Below, in pieces: positions 41,678-50,368 of a stretch of 64,000 nucleotides of DNA (the stretch's first letter is position 1; every line of letters begins with the position of its first letter). A program made the translations under genes and the position numbers. Source of the DNA: a bacterium (GTDB lineage: Bacteria > Pseudomonadota > Alphaproteobacteria > Sphingomonadales > Sphingomonadaceae); the NCBI GenBank assembly GCA_030824575.1, contig JAVBXL010000220.1:37150-101149 (forward strand), given 5' to 3'. The notes below the pieces were generated by a model that worked only from the letters and a program-made list of their open reading frames with translations, was not told where the DNA came from and ran no database searches.

Positions 41678-42939
41678 TGCGGGGGCGGGGACGCCTGTCG
41701 CCGCGTGATCCGCAACGTCGTGCCGGACACGGCGACGCTATAGCCCCGCGCCTGCAATCCCGCGCGCAGCATATCGGCCGTCCCGTCGAAACTGACCTGC
41801 ATCACCGACGTTCCCCCCAGCGCCAGGCTGCTGGTATTGGCGGCCCGCACGCCGGGGATCGACCGCACTGTCGATTCGCCCGCGCCGATTGATCCGACAT
41901 CGGGCGTGTCGAACTGGATCGAGAAGCTCGTGCCGGTCGTGACCACGCCGGGCAGTTCCACCGCCTCGACCGGTGCCTCTGTGGCATTCTCGATCTCCAG
42001 TGCGGCCGGATCGACCGGCTCCTCGATGATGAGCGACGGGTCAGGGCGCAGGCGGCCATCGTTCAGCGCCCGGATATACAGTTCGTCGATCCGGCGCGCG
42101 CCCTCGTCCAGCATCTTGGCCAGGCCGCTGTCGTTCGACGCGCGCAGCGTCACGCTGCCGATCAGGCTGTTGTCGGGACCATAGCGCGCGGTGAAGGTGC
42201 CGGTCACTGGCCCGCCGGGATAGGCGCGGTCCAGCCGCGCGATCGGGATTACTACGTCCGCGGCACCATATTGGTCGAGCAGCACCCGCCACCACAGCCG
42301 CCCGCGCCGCCCGGTCTGCCCGGCGTTCAGCAGGATCGGATCGGCGATCGACCCGGCCACCCGCACATAATCGATCGCGCTGTCGCCGGTGCGGTATCGC
42401 GCCCAGGCCTTCTGCCATTCATTGGTGCGCTCATAGGATACGGCGGACCCGCCATCCCACAACACCGGGATGACCAGCAGGGGCGGCGATCGCATGACAT
42501 TGCCCGACACGCCCAGCAACGCGCCCGTCCGCGCCCGGTCAAACAATATGCCCAGCGTCGCGACATAGCGCGTCGGCCCGGCCTGCTCATAATCGATCTC
42601 GATGCCCGAAATCATCGCTTCCAGCTGCGAATCGGACAGGGCCGGCGCCCCGCCCCCGCCATGGGTGCGGGTCCACAACATCCGCCACGCCTGCCGCTGC
42701 GCCATGCGCCATCCGGCATAGCGGGCGCTGTCGGCATCCTTGGCGAACACATCGACCTTGACCCCGCGCACCTCGAAATCGCCGCCACTGGCGATCGGCG
42801 GCACCCCGCGCTCCCCCTCCATCTGCGCGAACAGGGCAGCGGCGGCCAGGCCCAGCGCAATGGCGATCGCAATCTGGACCGGCCGCGAGAGCAGGCGCAA
42901 CAGGGCTGCGGGGCGGGAAATGGTCTGGCTCAGGCTCAC
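41674..42939 (-). CDS. DUF2066-family protein (421 aa)
   Basis: GTG 42939 (VSLSQTISRP) is preceded by AAAAGGG and leaves an N-terminal signal/anchor IAIAIALGLAAAALFA. Earlier in-frame starts would include the repeat at 43007-43106. The segment FEVRGVKVDVFAKDADSARY and WRVLLDQYGAADVVIPIARL are of DUF2066 type. The gene commonly lies between purM and hda in proteobacteria, as here, but its function is unknown. The last ~75 residues look like a small ferredoxin-like domain (VMQVSFDGTADMLRAGLQAR). Confidence 0.75.
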   Translation of the reverse strand: MSLSQTISRPAALLRLLSRPVQIAIAIALGLAAAALFAQMEGERGVPPIASGGDFEVRGVKVDVFAKDADSARYAGWRMAQRQAWRMLWTRTHGGGGAPALSDSQLEAMISGIEIDYEQAGPTRYVATLGILFDRARTGALLGVSGNVMRSPPLLVIPVLWDGGSAVSYERTNEWQKAWARYRTGDSAIDYVRVAGSIADPILLNAGQTGRRGRLWWRVLLDQYGAADVVIPIARLDRAYPGGPVTGTFTARYGPDNSLIGSVTLRASNDSGLAKMLDEGARRIDELYIRALNDGRLRPDPSLIIEEPVDPAALEIENATEAPVEAVELPGVVTTGTSFSIQFDTPDVGSIGAGESTVRSIPGVRAANTSSLALGGTSVMQVSFDGTADMLRAGLQARGYSVAVSGTTLRITRRQASPPPQ

Positions 42940-43006
42940 GCGCGCCCTTTTGGCGAGGTTTGCCCAAGATGCCAAGCGCCAACCTTCACTATCCCTCAGT
43001 CCTCCT

Positions 43007-43106
43007 CCCGTTCGGGCTGAGCGAAGTCGAAGCCCTCTGCTGAACGCCGTGAAGCACCTCGCTGCCCTCGGTCGGCCCCTTCGACTTCGCTCAGGGCGAA
43101 CGGATG
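43007..43106. repeat. GTTCG..GAAGTCGAA inverted repeat, copy 3
   Basis: CCGTTCGGGCTGAGCGAAGTCG and the inverse TTCGACTTCGCTCAGGGCGAACGG are near-perfect complements about 55 bases apart. It sits in the divergent purM/DUF2066 control region, so the promoters must lie on either side of it. Confidence 0.8.
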
Positions 43107-43169
43107 TGAGATGCAACCGCCAAGATCGAAGGTTCCGTTTTGCGCGCCTTTGCTCTAGGGCGCTCCCCC

Positions 43170-44264
43170 ATGAGCGAGAACGAATCCTACAGCTACGCCA
43201 AGGCCGGCGTCGACATCGCCGCGGGCAACGCCCTTGTCCGCGCCATCGCGCCTCTGGCCAAGGCCACCCGCCGCCCTGGCGCCGACGCCGAACTGGGCGG
43301 CTTTGGCGGCTTTTTCGACCTCAAGGCCGCGGGCTACGACGATCCCCTGCTGGTCGCCGCCAATGACGGCGTCGGCACCAAGCTGAAACTCGCGATCGAC
43401 CATGACCGCCATGATGGCGTTGGCATCGACCTCGTCGCCATGTGCGCGAACGACCTGATCGTGCAGGGGGCAGAACCCCTCTTCTTCCTCGACTATTACG
43501 CCACCGGCAAGCTGGAGAGTGGCGTCGCCGAGCGAGTCATCGCCGGTATCGCCGAGGGGTGCCGCATGGCCGGCTGCGCGCTGATCGGCGGCGAAACCGC
43601 CGAAATGCCCGGCATGTATGCCGATGGCGATTATGACCTCGCCGGCTTCTGCGTCGGCGCGGTCGAACGGACGAAGGTGCTGACCGGTAACAAGGTAAAA
43701 GCCGGTGACGTCCTCATCGGACTCGCCTCTTCGGGCGTCCACAGCAATGGCTTCTCGCTGGTCCGCCGCCTCGCCGCCGACAAGGGCTGGCGGCTCGATC
43801 GCCCGGCGATCTTCGATCAGGACGTGCTGCTGATCGACGCCCTGATGGCCCCCACGAAGATCTACGTGAAGAGCCTGCTGCCGCTGGTCCGCGCCGGCAT
43901 GATCCACGCTCTCGCCCACATCACCGGCGGCGGCCTGCTGGAAAATATCCCCCGCGTCCTGCCCGACGGCTGCCATGCCACGGTCGATGCCGACAGCTGG
44001 GAACAGCCCCGCCTGATGGCCTTCCTCCAGGCGCAGGGCCATATCGAGCCGGCAGAAATGGCGCGCACCTTCAACTGCGGCGTCGGCATGGTGCTGGCCG
44101 TGGACGAAGCCCATGTCGCTGCCGTCACCAAGGCGCTGGAGGATGCGGGCGAAACCGCCTTCCGCATCGGCGCGGTGAACGAAGGCGACAAGGGCTGCAC
44201 CGTCAAGGGCAGCACCGAAACCTGGAGCGCCAAGACCGACTGGTCGGCGACGCATCTGGGCTAA
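43170..44264 (+). CDS. purM: Phosphoribosylformylglycinamidine cyclo-ligase, AIR synthetase (364 aa)
   Basis: Closes the imidazole ring in purine synthesis (step 5). Start [22 protein letters not shown]-binding motif [45 protein letters not shown] and [11 protein letters not shown] are family hallmarks, with [16 protein letters not shown] in the C-terminal half. Length is standard. Followed after 111 bases of repeat DNA by the purN fusion. Confidence 0.96.
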   Translation: MSENESYSYAKAGVDIAAGNALVRAIAPLAKATRRPGADAELGGFGGFFDLKAAGYDDPLLVAANDGVGTKLKLAIDHDRHDGVGIDLVAMCANDLIVQGAEPLFFLDYYATGKLESGVAERVIAGIAEGCRMAGCALIGGETAEMPGMYADGDYDLAGFCVGAVERTKVLTGNKVKAGDVLIGLASSGVHSNGFSLVRRLAADKGWRLDRPAIFDQDVLLIDALMAPTKIYVKSLLPLVRAGMIHALAHITGGGLLENIPRVLPDGCHATVDADSWEQPRLMAFLQAQGHIEPAEMARTFNCGVGMVLAVDEAHVAAVTKALEDAGETAFRIGAVNEGDKGCTVKGSTETWSAKTDWSATHLG

Positions 44265-44276
44265 GCACAACCAGTT

Positions 44277-44370
44277 CCCCTCCCGCTTGCGGGAGGGGTT
44301 AGGGGAGGGCGTGTGGGAGAAGCTGGCCTAACAGGCCCTCCCCCGATCCCTCCCGCAAGCGGGAGGGGAG
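44277..44370. repeat. Inverted repeat CCCTCCCGC..GCGGGAGGG between purM and purN
   Basis: CCTCCCGCTTGCGGGAGGGG is itself a hairpin and recurs at the right end as CCCTCCCGCAAGCGGGAGGG; in between is a TGGCCTAACAGGCC hairpin. The right arm ends in GGGAGGGGAG, five bases before the purN ATG, so it supplies the ribosome binding site. Confidence 0.8.
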
Positions 44371-44375
44371 CTATT

Positions 44376-45326
44376 ATGCACAAAGCAAAAGTCGGCGTCC
44401 TGATTTCCGGCCGCGGCTCCAACATGGCGGCCCTGCTCTACGCGGCGAAGACAGAAAGCTGCCCCTATGAGATCGTCCTGGTCGCCGCCAACGATCCGCA
44501 AGCCCCCGGCCTTGCCCTCGCCGCCGCCGAAGGCATCGCGACCTTCGGCCAGAGCCACAAGGGCCTCAAACGCGCCGAATTCGACCAGATCATCGACGCG
44601 CAACTCCGCGCGGCCGGCGCGCACTATGTCGCCCTCGCCGGCTATATGCGCCTCCTCTCGCCAGAATTTGTCGCTGGCTGGGAAGGCCGAATGCTCAACA
44701 TCCACCCCAGCCTGCTACCCAAATATAAGGGGCTGGATACGCACCAGCGCGCGATCGACGCAGGCGATGCCCATGCCGGTTGCTCGGTCCATATCGTCAC
44801 CGCTGAACTGGACGACGGGCCGGTGCTGGGCCAGACCCCGGTCGCGATCCTGCCCGGCGATACCGAAGACAGCCTAGCCGCCCGCATCCTGATCGCCGAG
44901 CATCAACTCTATGCTCGCACCCTCGCCGACTTCGTCACCCGCGACCGCCAGCCCGACTGGCTGCTCAACAAGGTGCGCGAAGCCGCCCTCGCCCTGCCGC
45001 AGACGGACGAGATCGTCTCCCACGGCATGCCCTGCTTCGGCATCGTCAAGGGCAAGAAGTTCGCCTATTTCACCCGCGACCATCATGGCGACGGCATCAT
45101 TGCCGTCCTCGTCAAGACCACCGCGCCGGAAGAACAGGCGACCCTGATGGAAGCCGACCCGGACCGCTATTACCGCCCCGCCTATTTCGGCGCCGACTGG
45201 GTCGGCATCCGCCTCGACCTGGGCGACACCGACTGGGACCATATCGCAGGCCGTCTCCGCGCAAGCTGGCGGCAGATAGCGCCCAAGAAGCTGCTGGGCC
45301 TGATGGATATTGCAGACGAGTTTTGA
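44376..45326 (+). CDS. purN: GAR formyltransferase PurN fused to an MmcQ/YjbR-like domain (316 aa)
   Basis: Residues 1-190 are PurN: VGVLISGRGSNMAALL, the GYMRLLSPEFV loop, the catalytic region LNIHPSLLPKYKGLDTHQRA and CSVHIVTAELDDGPVLGQ. Ordinary PurN ends near 190-210. Here a further ~115 residues follow, with SHGMPCFGIVKGKKFAYF, then RPAYFGADWVGIRLDLGDTD and SWRQIAPKKLL, the pattern of MmcQ/YjbR (CyaY-like fold) proteins. The frame is continuous. Transfer of the formyl group to GAR is step 3 of purine synthesis; the role of the extra domain is unknown. Confidence 0.9.
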   Translation: MHKAKVGVLISGRGSNMAALLYAAKTESCPYEIVLVAANDPQAPGLALAAAEGIATFGQSHKGLKRAEFDQIIDAQLRAAGAHYVALAGYMRLLSPEFVAGWEGRMLNIHPSLLPKYKGLDTHQRAIDAGDAHAGCSVHIVTAELDDGPVLGQTPVAILPGDTEDSLAARILIAEHQLYARTLADFVTRDRQPDWLLNKVREAALALPQTDEIVSHGMPCFGIVKGKKFAYFTRDHHGDGIIAVLVKTTAPEEQATLMEADPDRYYRPAYFGADWVGIRLDLGDTDWDHIAGRLRASWRQIAPKKLLGLMDIADEF

Positions 45327-45384
45327 GGCTGTCGCCTTTGCGCGCTCTTCCTTTCCTCATCCGCGATCCCCATAGAGTTGAGCC

Positions 45385-46311
45385 ATGACCGACAGCCCCG
45401 CCCCCGCAATCGAGATCCGCAACCTCACCAAAGTATATAAGGGCGGCAAACGCGCGCTCGACGGCATCAATCTGTCGATCCCGCGCGGCCAGATCTATGG
45501 CCTGCTCGGTCCCAATGGCGCGGGCAAGTCGACCACGATCAACATCCTGGCCGGCATGGTGAACAAGACCGACGGCGACGTCAGCATCTGGGGCTTCGAC
45601 ATCGACGCCCATCCCCGCAATGCCAAGAACTCGATCGGCATCGTCCCGCAGGAAATCGTCTTCGACCCCTTCTTCACGCCCTTCGAGACGCTGGAAAATG
45701 CCGCCGGCTTCTACGGCGTGCCCAAGGACCGCCGCCGCACCATGGAATTGCTGCGCGCGGTGCATCTGGACGACAAGGCCCATGCCTATGCCCGCACGCT
45801 CTCCGGGGGCATGAAGCGCCGCCTGCTGGTGGCCAAGGCGATGGTGCACAGCCCCCCGATCCTGGTGCTCGACGAGCCGACCGCGGGCGTGGACGTGCAA
45901 TTGCGCCAGCAGTTATGGGAATATGTCCGCGAATTGAACGCCTCGGGCGTGACGATCGTGCTGACCACCCATTATCTGGAAGAAGCCGAGCAATTGTGCG
46001 ACCGCATCGGCATCATCAACCATGGCCAGGTCATCACCGACAAACCGACCCGCGAATTGCTGGCCATGGCGCAGGAAAAGGTCGTGCAGGTGACGGTCGA
46101 CCGCGATGTGACAGTGATCCCCGACGCCCCCTGTTTCGAAAAAATAGACCTGTCGGACGAGCGCACACTGACCATCACCTATATGAAGGACCGCGCCAAT
46201 GCAGGCCAGGTGCTCAGCGCAGTACAAGCGAGCGGGCTGGCGATCGTGGACGTGGTGACACGCGACCCGGATTTGGAGGATGTGTTCCTCAACCTGACGG
46301 CGGCGGCTTAG
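45385..46311 (+). CDS. ABC-2-type transporter ATP-binding protein (308 aa)
   Basis: Walker A GLLGPNGAGKSTT, signature LSGGMKRRLLVAKAM, Walker B ILVLDEPTAGVD and switch histidine in TTHYLEEAE. The DrrA/CcmA-like layout and ~80-residue C-terminal tail fit exporters with a separate permease. No permease gene is adjacent in this window, which is unusual; in sphingomonads such genes are often followed by an ABC-2 permease. Start ATG 45385. Confidence 0.88.
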   Translation: MTDSPAPAIEIRNLTKVYKGGKRALDGINLSIPRGQIYGLLGPNGAGKSTTINILAGMVNKTDGDVSIWGFDIDAHPRNAKNSIGIVPQEIVFDPFFTPFETLENAAGFYGVPKDRRRTMELLRAVHLDDKAHAYARTLSGGMKRRLLVAKAMVHSPPILVLDEPTAGVDVQLRQQLWEYVRELNASGVTIVLTTHYLEEAEQLCDRIGIINHGQVITDKPTRELLAMAQEKVVQVTVDRDVTVIPDAPCFEKIDLSDERTLTITYMKDRANAGQVLSAVQASGLAIVDVVTRDPDLEDVFLNLTAAA

Positions 46312-46318
46312 CAATTTC

Positions 46319-46421
46319 TCCGTTCGGGCTGAGCTTGTCGAAGCCCTCGCCTGAGCGTAGCGAAGGCAAAACCTCACGCCGTTCGGTCGAGCCCTTCGAC
46401 TTCGCTCAGGGCGAACGGTAA
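46319..46421. repeat. GTTCG..GTCGAAG inverted repeat, copy 4
   Basis: CCGTTCGGGCTGAGCTTGTCG on the left and CCTTCGACTTCGCTCAGGGCGAACGG on the right, with an inner CCTGAGCGTAGCGAAGG arm. Lies between the ABC ATPase gene and nadB, ending 20 bases before the nadB start. Confidence 0.8.
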
Positions 46422-46440
46422 AAAAGCATGTAGGACGACG

Positions 46441-48054
46441 ATGACCACCACCACCCATGACGTCATCATCATCGGCTCCGGCGCGGCCGGCCTCACGGCC
46501 GCCATCAACCTCGCGCAGGACCGCAAGGTGCTGGTACTGGCCAAGGGCGCGCTTGACGGCGGGTCCACCAACTGGGCGCAGGGCGGCATTGCCGCCGTAC
46601 TCGACGCCGGTGACAGTTTCGAGGCGCACGTGGAGGATACGATGGTCGCGGGTGCGGGCCTCAACGATCGGGCCACGGTGGAGTTCGTCGTGTCCGAAGC
46701 CCCCGCCGCCATCGACCGGCTGGCCGCGCTCGGCGTCCCCTTCAACGCCAGCGAGGATGGCGAACAGTTCGGCGAACGCTGGCACCTGACGCGAGAGGGC
46801 GGGCACAGCCACCGCCGCATCGTCCATGTCGACGACGCCACCGGCCATGCGGTGCAGGTCGCCCTGCTCAAGGCCGCGCGCGCCAACCCCAACATCACCC
46901 TGGTCGAGGATCTGATCGCGATCGATCTCATCACCTCGCGCCATGGCGAAAAATATTCGGGCGACGGCCATGTCTGGGGCGTTTACGCCTTCAACAAGAA
47001 AACCAAGCATGTCGACGCGCTGCTGGGCCGCGCGACGATCCTGTGCACCGGCGGCGCGGGCCGCACCTATCTCTTCTCGACAGCGCCCAGAGGCGCGACC
47101 GGCGACGGCATCGCCATGGCCTGGCGCGCGGGCTGCCGCGTGTCGAACATGGAAATGAACCAGTTCCACCCGACCTGCCTTTACAATCTGGAGGTCAAGA
47201 ATTTCCTGATCACCGAAGCCGTGCGCGGCGAAGGCGGCCACCTGAAACTCCCCCCCGGCGTGCCGGGCGGCGGCGAGCGTTTCATGCCCCGCTTCGACCC
47301 GCGTGAGGAGCTGGCCCCGCGTGATATCGTCGCCCGCGCCATCGACCATGAAATCAAGCGCCTCGGCCTCGACTATGTCCATCTCGACATCAGTCACAAG
47401 CCGCCCGAATTTGTGAAGCACCACTTCCCCACCATCTACGCCCGTCTGCTGGACTTGGACATCGACATCACCAAGGAGCCGATCCCGGTCGTCCCCGCGC
47501 AACATTATACCTGCGGCGGCGTGGTGATCGACTTGGACGGCCGCACCGACCTGCCCGGCCTCTATGCCGCGGGCGAAGTCACCGAAAGCGGCCTGCACGG
47601 TGCCAACCGCCTCGCCTCCAACTCGCTGCTCGAATGTTTCGTCTTCGGCGAAGCGGCGGCCAAGCATATCCGTAGCTCTTGGGACGATCTGCCCGCCCCG
47701 CCGCTGATCCGGCCATGGGACGAAAGCCGCGTCACCAACAGCGACGAGGAAGTCATCGTCCAGCACAACTGGAAGGAAATCCGCCGCTTCATGTGGGACT
47801 ATGTCGGCATCGTGCGCACCACCAAGCGGCTGGAGCGCGCCCAGCATCGCGTCGCCCTGCTGGCGCAGGAAGTGGACGATTATTACGGCAATTTCCGCGT
47901 CACCCCCGACCTTATCGAACTGCGCAACCTGTTGGAAGTCGCCCGGCTGATCGTCCGCTCCGCCCTCCACCGCAAGGAAAGCCGCGGCCTCCACTACACG
48001 CTCGACTATCCCGAAACCTTGGCGCGGGCGGTCGATACGGTATTGGCACCCTAG
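46441..48054 (+). CDS. nadB: L-aspartate oxidase (537 aa)
   Basis: FAD enzyme making iminoaspartate, the first step of NAD synthesis. FAD motif DVIIIGSGAAGLTAAINLA, then STNWAQGGIAAV, THLE-like RPTC loop in NQFHPTCLYN, substrate arginine region HYTCGGVVIDLDGRTDLPGL and GEVTESGLHGANRLASNSLLE. The helical C-terminal domain contains WKEIRRFMWDYVGIVRT. nadA and nadC are not in the window. AGGACGACG precedes the ATG. Overlaps the convergent hydrolase by four bases. Confidence 0.95.
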   Translation: MTTTTHDVIIIGSGAAGLTAAINLAQDRKVLVLAKGALDGGSTNWAQGGIAAVLDAGDSFEAHVEDTMVAGAGLNDRATVEFVVSEAPAAIDRLAALGVPFNASEDGEQFGERWHLTREGGHSHRRIVHVDDATGHAVQVALLKAARANPNITLVEDLIAIDLITSRHGEKYSGDGHVWGVYAFNKKTKHVDALLGRATILCTGGAGRTYLFSTAPRGATGDGIAMAWRAGCRVSNMEMNQFHPTCLYNLEVKNFLITEAVRGEGGHLKLPPGVPGGGERFMPRFDPREELAPRDIVARAIDHEIKRLGLDYVHLDISHKPPEFVKHHFPTIYARLLDLDIDITKEPIPVVPAQHYTCGGVVIDLDGRTDLPGLYAAGEVTESGLHGANRLASNSLLECFVFGEAAAKHIRSSWDDLPAPPLIRPWDESRVTNSDEEVIVQHNWKEIRRFMWDYVGIVRTTKRLERAQHRVALLAQEVDDYYGNFRVTPDLIELRNLLEVARLIVRSALHRKESRGLHYTLDYPETLARAVDTVLAP

Positions 48055-48890
48055 CTTAAAAATTCTTTCAACGCCGCGTTGAAGCGCGCCGGCTGGTCGC
48101 CCATCACCATATGGCCGCTCGGCCCGATCGCTTTCAGCAGCGTGGCCTTGCGCGGCGCATAAGCGGTACGAAAGCGGCTGGTGATCGCCGCGGCCTGCTC
48201 GGCGTCGCTGCCGACGGCATAGACCACCTCCAGCGGCGCAGCGAGCCGCGGCAAAACGGGCGTCAGGTCGATATTGGCCAGGTCGCGCAGCGCATTGGCG
48301 ATGACATCGGCATCGCTGCCCTTGGCGCCGGGCGTCTGCGCGACCATCTGCCCCAGATAGCGCCGCCCCGCCAGTGTGCCGGTCAAATAACCGCTCAGCT
48401 GGTCAGCCAGAAAGCCCATGCCGCTGGCCGTCCCGCCCACCATCGCCGCGCCCGCGGGCAGCATATCGACCACCATCACACGCCGCGCCAGTCCTTTGAG
48501 GCCCAGCAGCATCGCCAGCGTGCCGCCCATGCTATGCCCCACGATTACCGGCCGCTTCAGCCCTGTCGCGACGATATAGCGGGCGATCTCGTCGGCGACC
48601 GGCTGGATCAGCGCGCCGCTGGCATTGGCTTCCGGGGCAAGGCCGGCAAAGCCGCGCACATGGACCAGATGATAACGATAGCCCGGCACCCCGCCCAGCA
48701 CCCCGTTCCAGATGCCCGGACCACTGGCGAGGCCAGGGATCAGGATCACGTCGGCGCCCGCCCCGCGTATATTCATCGCAATTCGGCGCGACACGAACGG
48801 CGCGGCATGCGCCACCCCGCTCCACAAAACGCCACCCGTCGCGAGCGCGCCGAGCATCAGCGTGCGCCTGTTCATCCTTGCATCGATCAT
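48051..48890 (-). CDS. Exported alpha/beta hydrolase (279 aa)
   Basis: A twin-arginine-like signal (NRRTLMLGALATGGVLW, ending AHA) is followed by an alpha/beta hydrolase core: oxyanion region LIPGLASGPGIWN, nucleophile elbow GHSMGG and the C-terminal histidine in GPSGHMVMGDQP. The lid region is alanine/glycine-rich. The substrate cannot be read; small esters are likely. Start ATG 48890 is preceded by AAGGCGGC. Confidence 0.85.
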   Translation of the reverse strand: MIDARMNRRTLMLGALATGGVLWSGVAHAAPFVSRRIAMNIRGAGADVILIPGLASGPGIWNGVLGGVPGYRYHLVHVRGFAGLAPEANASGALIQPVADEIARYIVATGLKRPVIVGHSMGGTLAMLLGLKGLARRVMVVDMLPAGAAMVGGTASGMGFLADQLSGYLTGTLAGRRYLGQMVAQTPGAKGSDADVIANALRDLANIDLTPVLPRLAAPLEVVYAVGSDAEQAAAITSRFRTAYAPRKATLLKAIGPSGHMVMGDQPARFNAALKEFLS

Positions 48891-49062
48891 GCCGCCTTCT
48901 TGCCCACCCTGCCCTGAACCGCAACTGAGCGGCTTGGCCGCCGATCAAAGAGTTGCATCGTTCATGCTCCTTACATCGCATTTGTGGAATCATTCGTCGC
49001 ATCGGTCTTGCCGGACAAGCAGCAGGCCGCCCCTATGACGCCAAGAGAGTGCGGGGACGCTA

Positions 49063-50199
49063 ATGACATTGCATAAAAACCGGGGCGGTTCTGCGCGCCT
49101 GGTCCTGTTGATCGTGGCGCTGTCGGCCTGTGTGAGCGCGCCAGAGCCACCGCCCGCGCAGGCGGCCGCTGCCGTGCCGCAAAAGCCGCAACCCACCACC
49201 AACACATGGCCGATCCGTCAGGTAGCCAATCCGCCCCTGCCCTATCGCGATATCGACCAGAATGAAGCGCCGCCCCCAGCGCTGGTCAGCGTCGTGCGCA
49301 ATCTGGGCCAAAGCTTCCGGGGCAAGGTCGGCATCGCCGTCCGCCGTGTCGGTGCGGATTGGACCGTCGCCTGGAACGGCAGCGCCCTGTTCCCGCAACA
49401 GAGCGTCTCGAAGCTATGGGTGGCGATGACCTTCCTCGACGCGGTCGATCGCGGCAAGTTACGCATCACCGACACGACCACGATCACCCGCAACGACCTG
49501 ACCCTCTTCCACCAGCCGACCGCGGCGTTGGTGGCCAAGGAGGGCGGCTGGACCACCAGCTACTCCGACCTCATGCGCCGCGCGATGACGCAGAGCGACA
49601 ATACCGCCAACGACACGCTGCTACGCGCCGTCGGCGGCCCCGAAGCGGTCCGCAGCTTCCTGGCGCGGCGGATGATCAAGGATATCCGCTTCGGGCCGGG
49701 CGAACGGCTGCTGCAATCGGCGACGGCCGGCATGGACTGGCGGCAGGATTATTCGATCGGCCGCAATTTCTACGCCGCCCGCAACAAGCTCCCCATGTCG
49801 GTGCGGGTGAAAGCGCTCGACAATTATCTCGCCAGCCCGCCCGACGGCGCGCCCCCCTCCTCGATCGTCCAGGCGCTGGCGAAGCTGAAGGAGAACCAGA
49901 TGCTCTCCCCCGCCTCCTCGCGCCTGCTGCTGTCGATCATGGCGGAGGCCAAGACCGGACCGCAGCGGATCAAGGGCGGTGTGCCGCCAGGCTGGCATTA
50001 TCTGCACAAGACCGGGACGGGTCAGGATCTGCCGCCCCGTTCGACCGGCTTCAACGATATCGGCATCATGACCGCACCCGACGGCACCAACTATGCCGTG
50101 GCGGTGATGATCGGATCGACCACCGTCGGCATACCGGAACGCTGGGCGCTGATGCAGGCGGTGGCGAAAGCGGTCGCGGCGAACCACGAACCGCGGTAA
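49063..50199 (+). CDS. Serine hydrolase of the class A beta-lactamase fold, lipoprotein (378 aa)
   Basis: A lipoprotein signal with LSAC (cysteine 23) leads into a penicillin-recognising fold: SxxK at S114-K117 (QQSVSKLW), SDN at 178-180 (MTQSDNTAND) and KTG at 316-318 (HKTGTGQ). The omega-loop glutamate needed for efficient deacylation in true class A beta-lactamases is not evident in the region DIRFGPGERLLQS/GMDWRQDY. It may be a weak beta-lactamase, a D,D-peptidase or another cell-wall hydrolase. Outer-membrane anchoring is inferred. Confidence 0.85.
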   Translation: MTLHKNRGGSARLVLLIVALSACVSAPEPPPAQAAAAVPQKPQPTTNTWPIRQVANPPLPYRDIDQNEAPPPALVSVVRNLGQSFRGKVGIAVRRVGADWTVAWNGSALFPQQSVSKLWVAMTFLDAVDRGKLRITDTTTITRNDLTLFHQPTAALVAKEGGWTTSYSDLMRRAMTQSDNTANDTLLRAVGGPEAVRSFLARRMIKDIRFGPGERLLQSATAGMDWRQDYSIGRNFYAARNKLPMSVRVKALDNYLASPPDGAPPSSIVQALAKLKENQMLSPASSRLLLSIMAEAKTGPQRIKGGVPPGWHYLHKTGTGQDLPPRSTGFNDIGIMTAPDGTNYAVAVMIGSTTVGIPERWALMQAVAKAVAANHEPR

Positions 50200-50221
50200 G
50201 GCGCTTGTAACATTGGCTATA

Positions 50222-50342
50222 TCCGTTCGTCCTGAGTAGCCATTGAGCGAAGTCGAAATGGCATATCGAAGGACATGGCTTAGCGCCTGATGCTTCGATA
50301 CGGGTCTTCGACTTCGCTCAGCCCCTACTCAGCACGAACGGG
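50222..50342. repeat. GTTCG..GAAGTCGAA inverted repeat, copy 5
   Basis: CCGTTCGTCCTGAGTAGCCA with GAGCGAAGTCGAA on the left, and TTCGACTTCGCTCAG...TGAGTA-like CTACTCAGCACGAACGG on the right. It separates the convergent serine hydrolase and porin-like genes. Confidence 0.75.
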
Positions 50343-50368
50343 CTGGGTTAGACTAATGCCATACCGCT

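Noticed and set aside
45913..47994. 693-codon open frame on the minus strand
   Set aside because: It is the complement of nadB and part of the ABC ATPase gene, with no start signals of its own; high GC content keeps antisense frames open.
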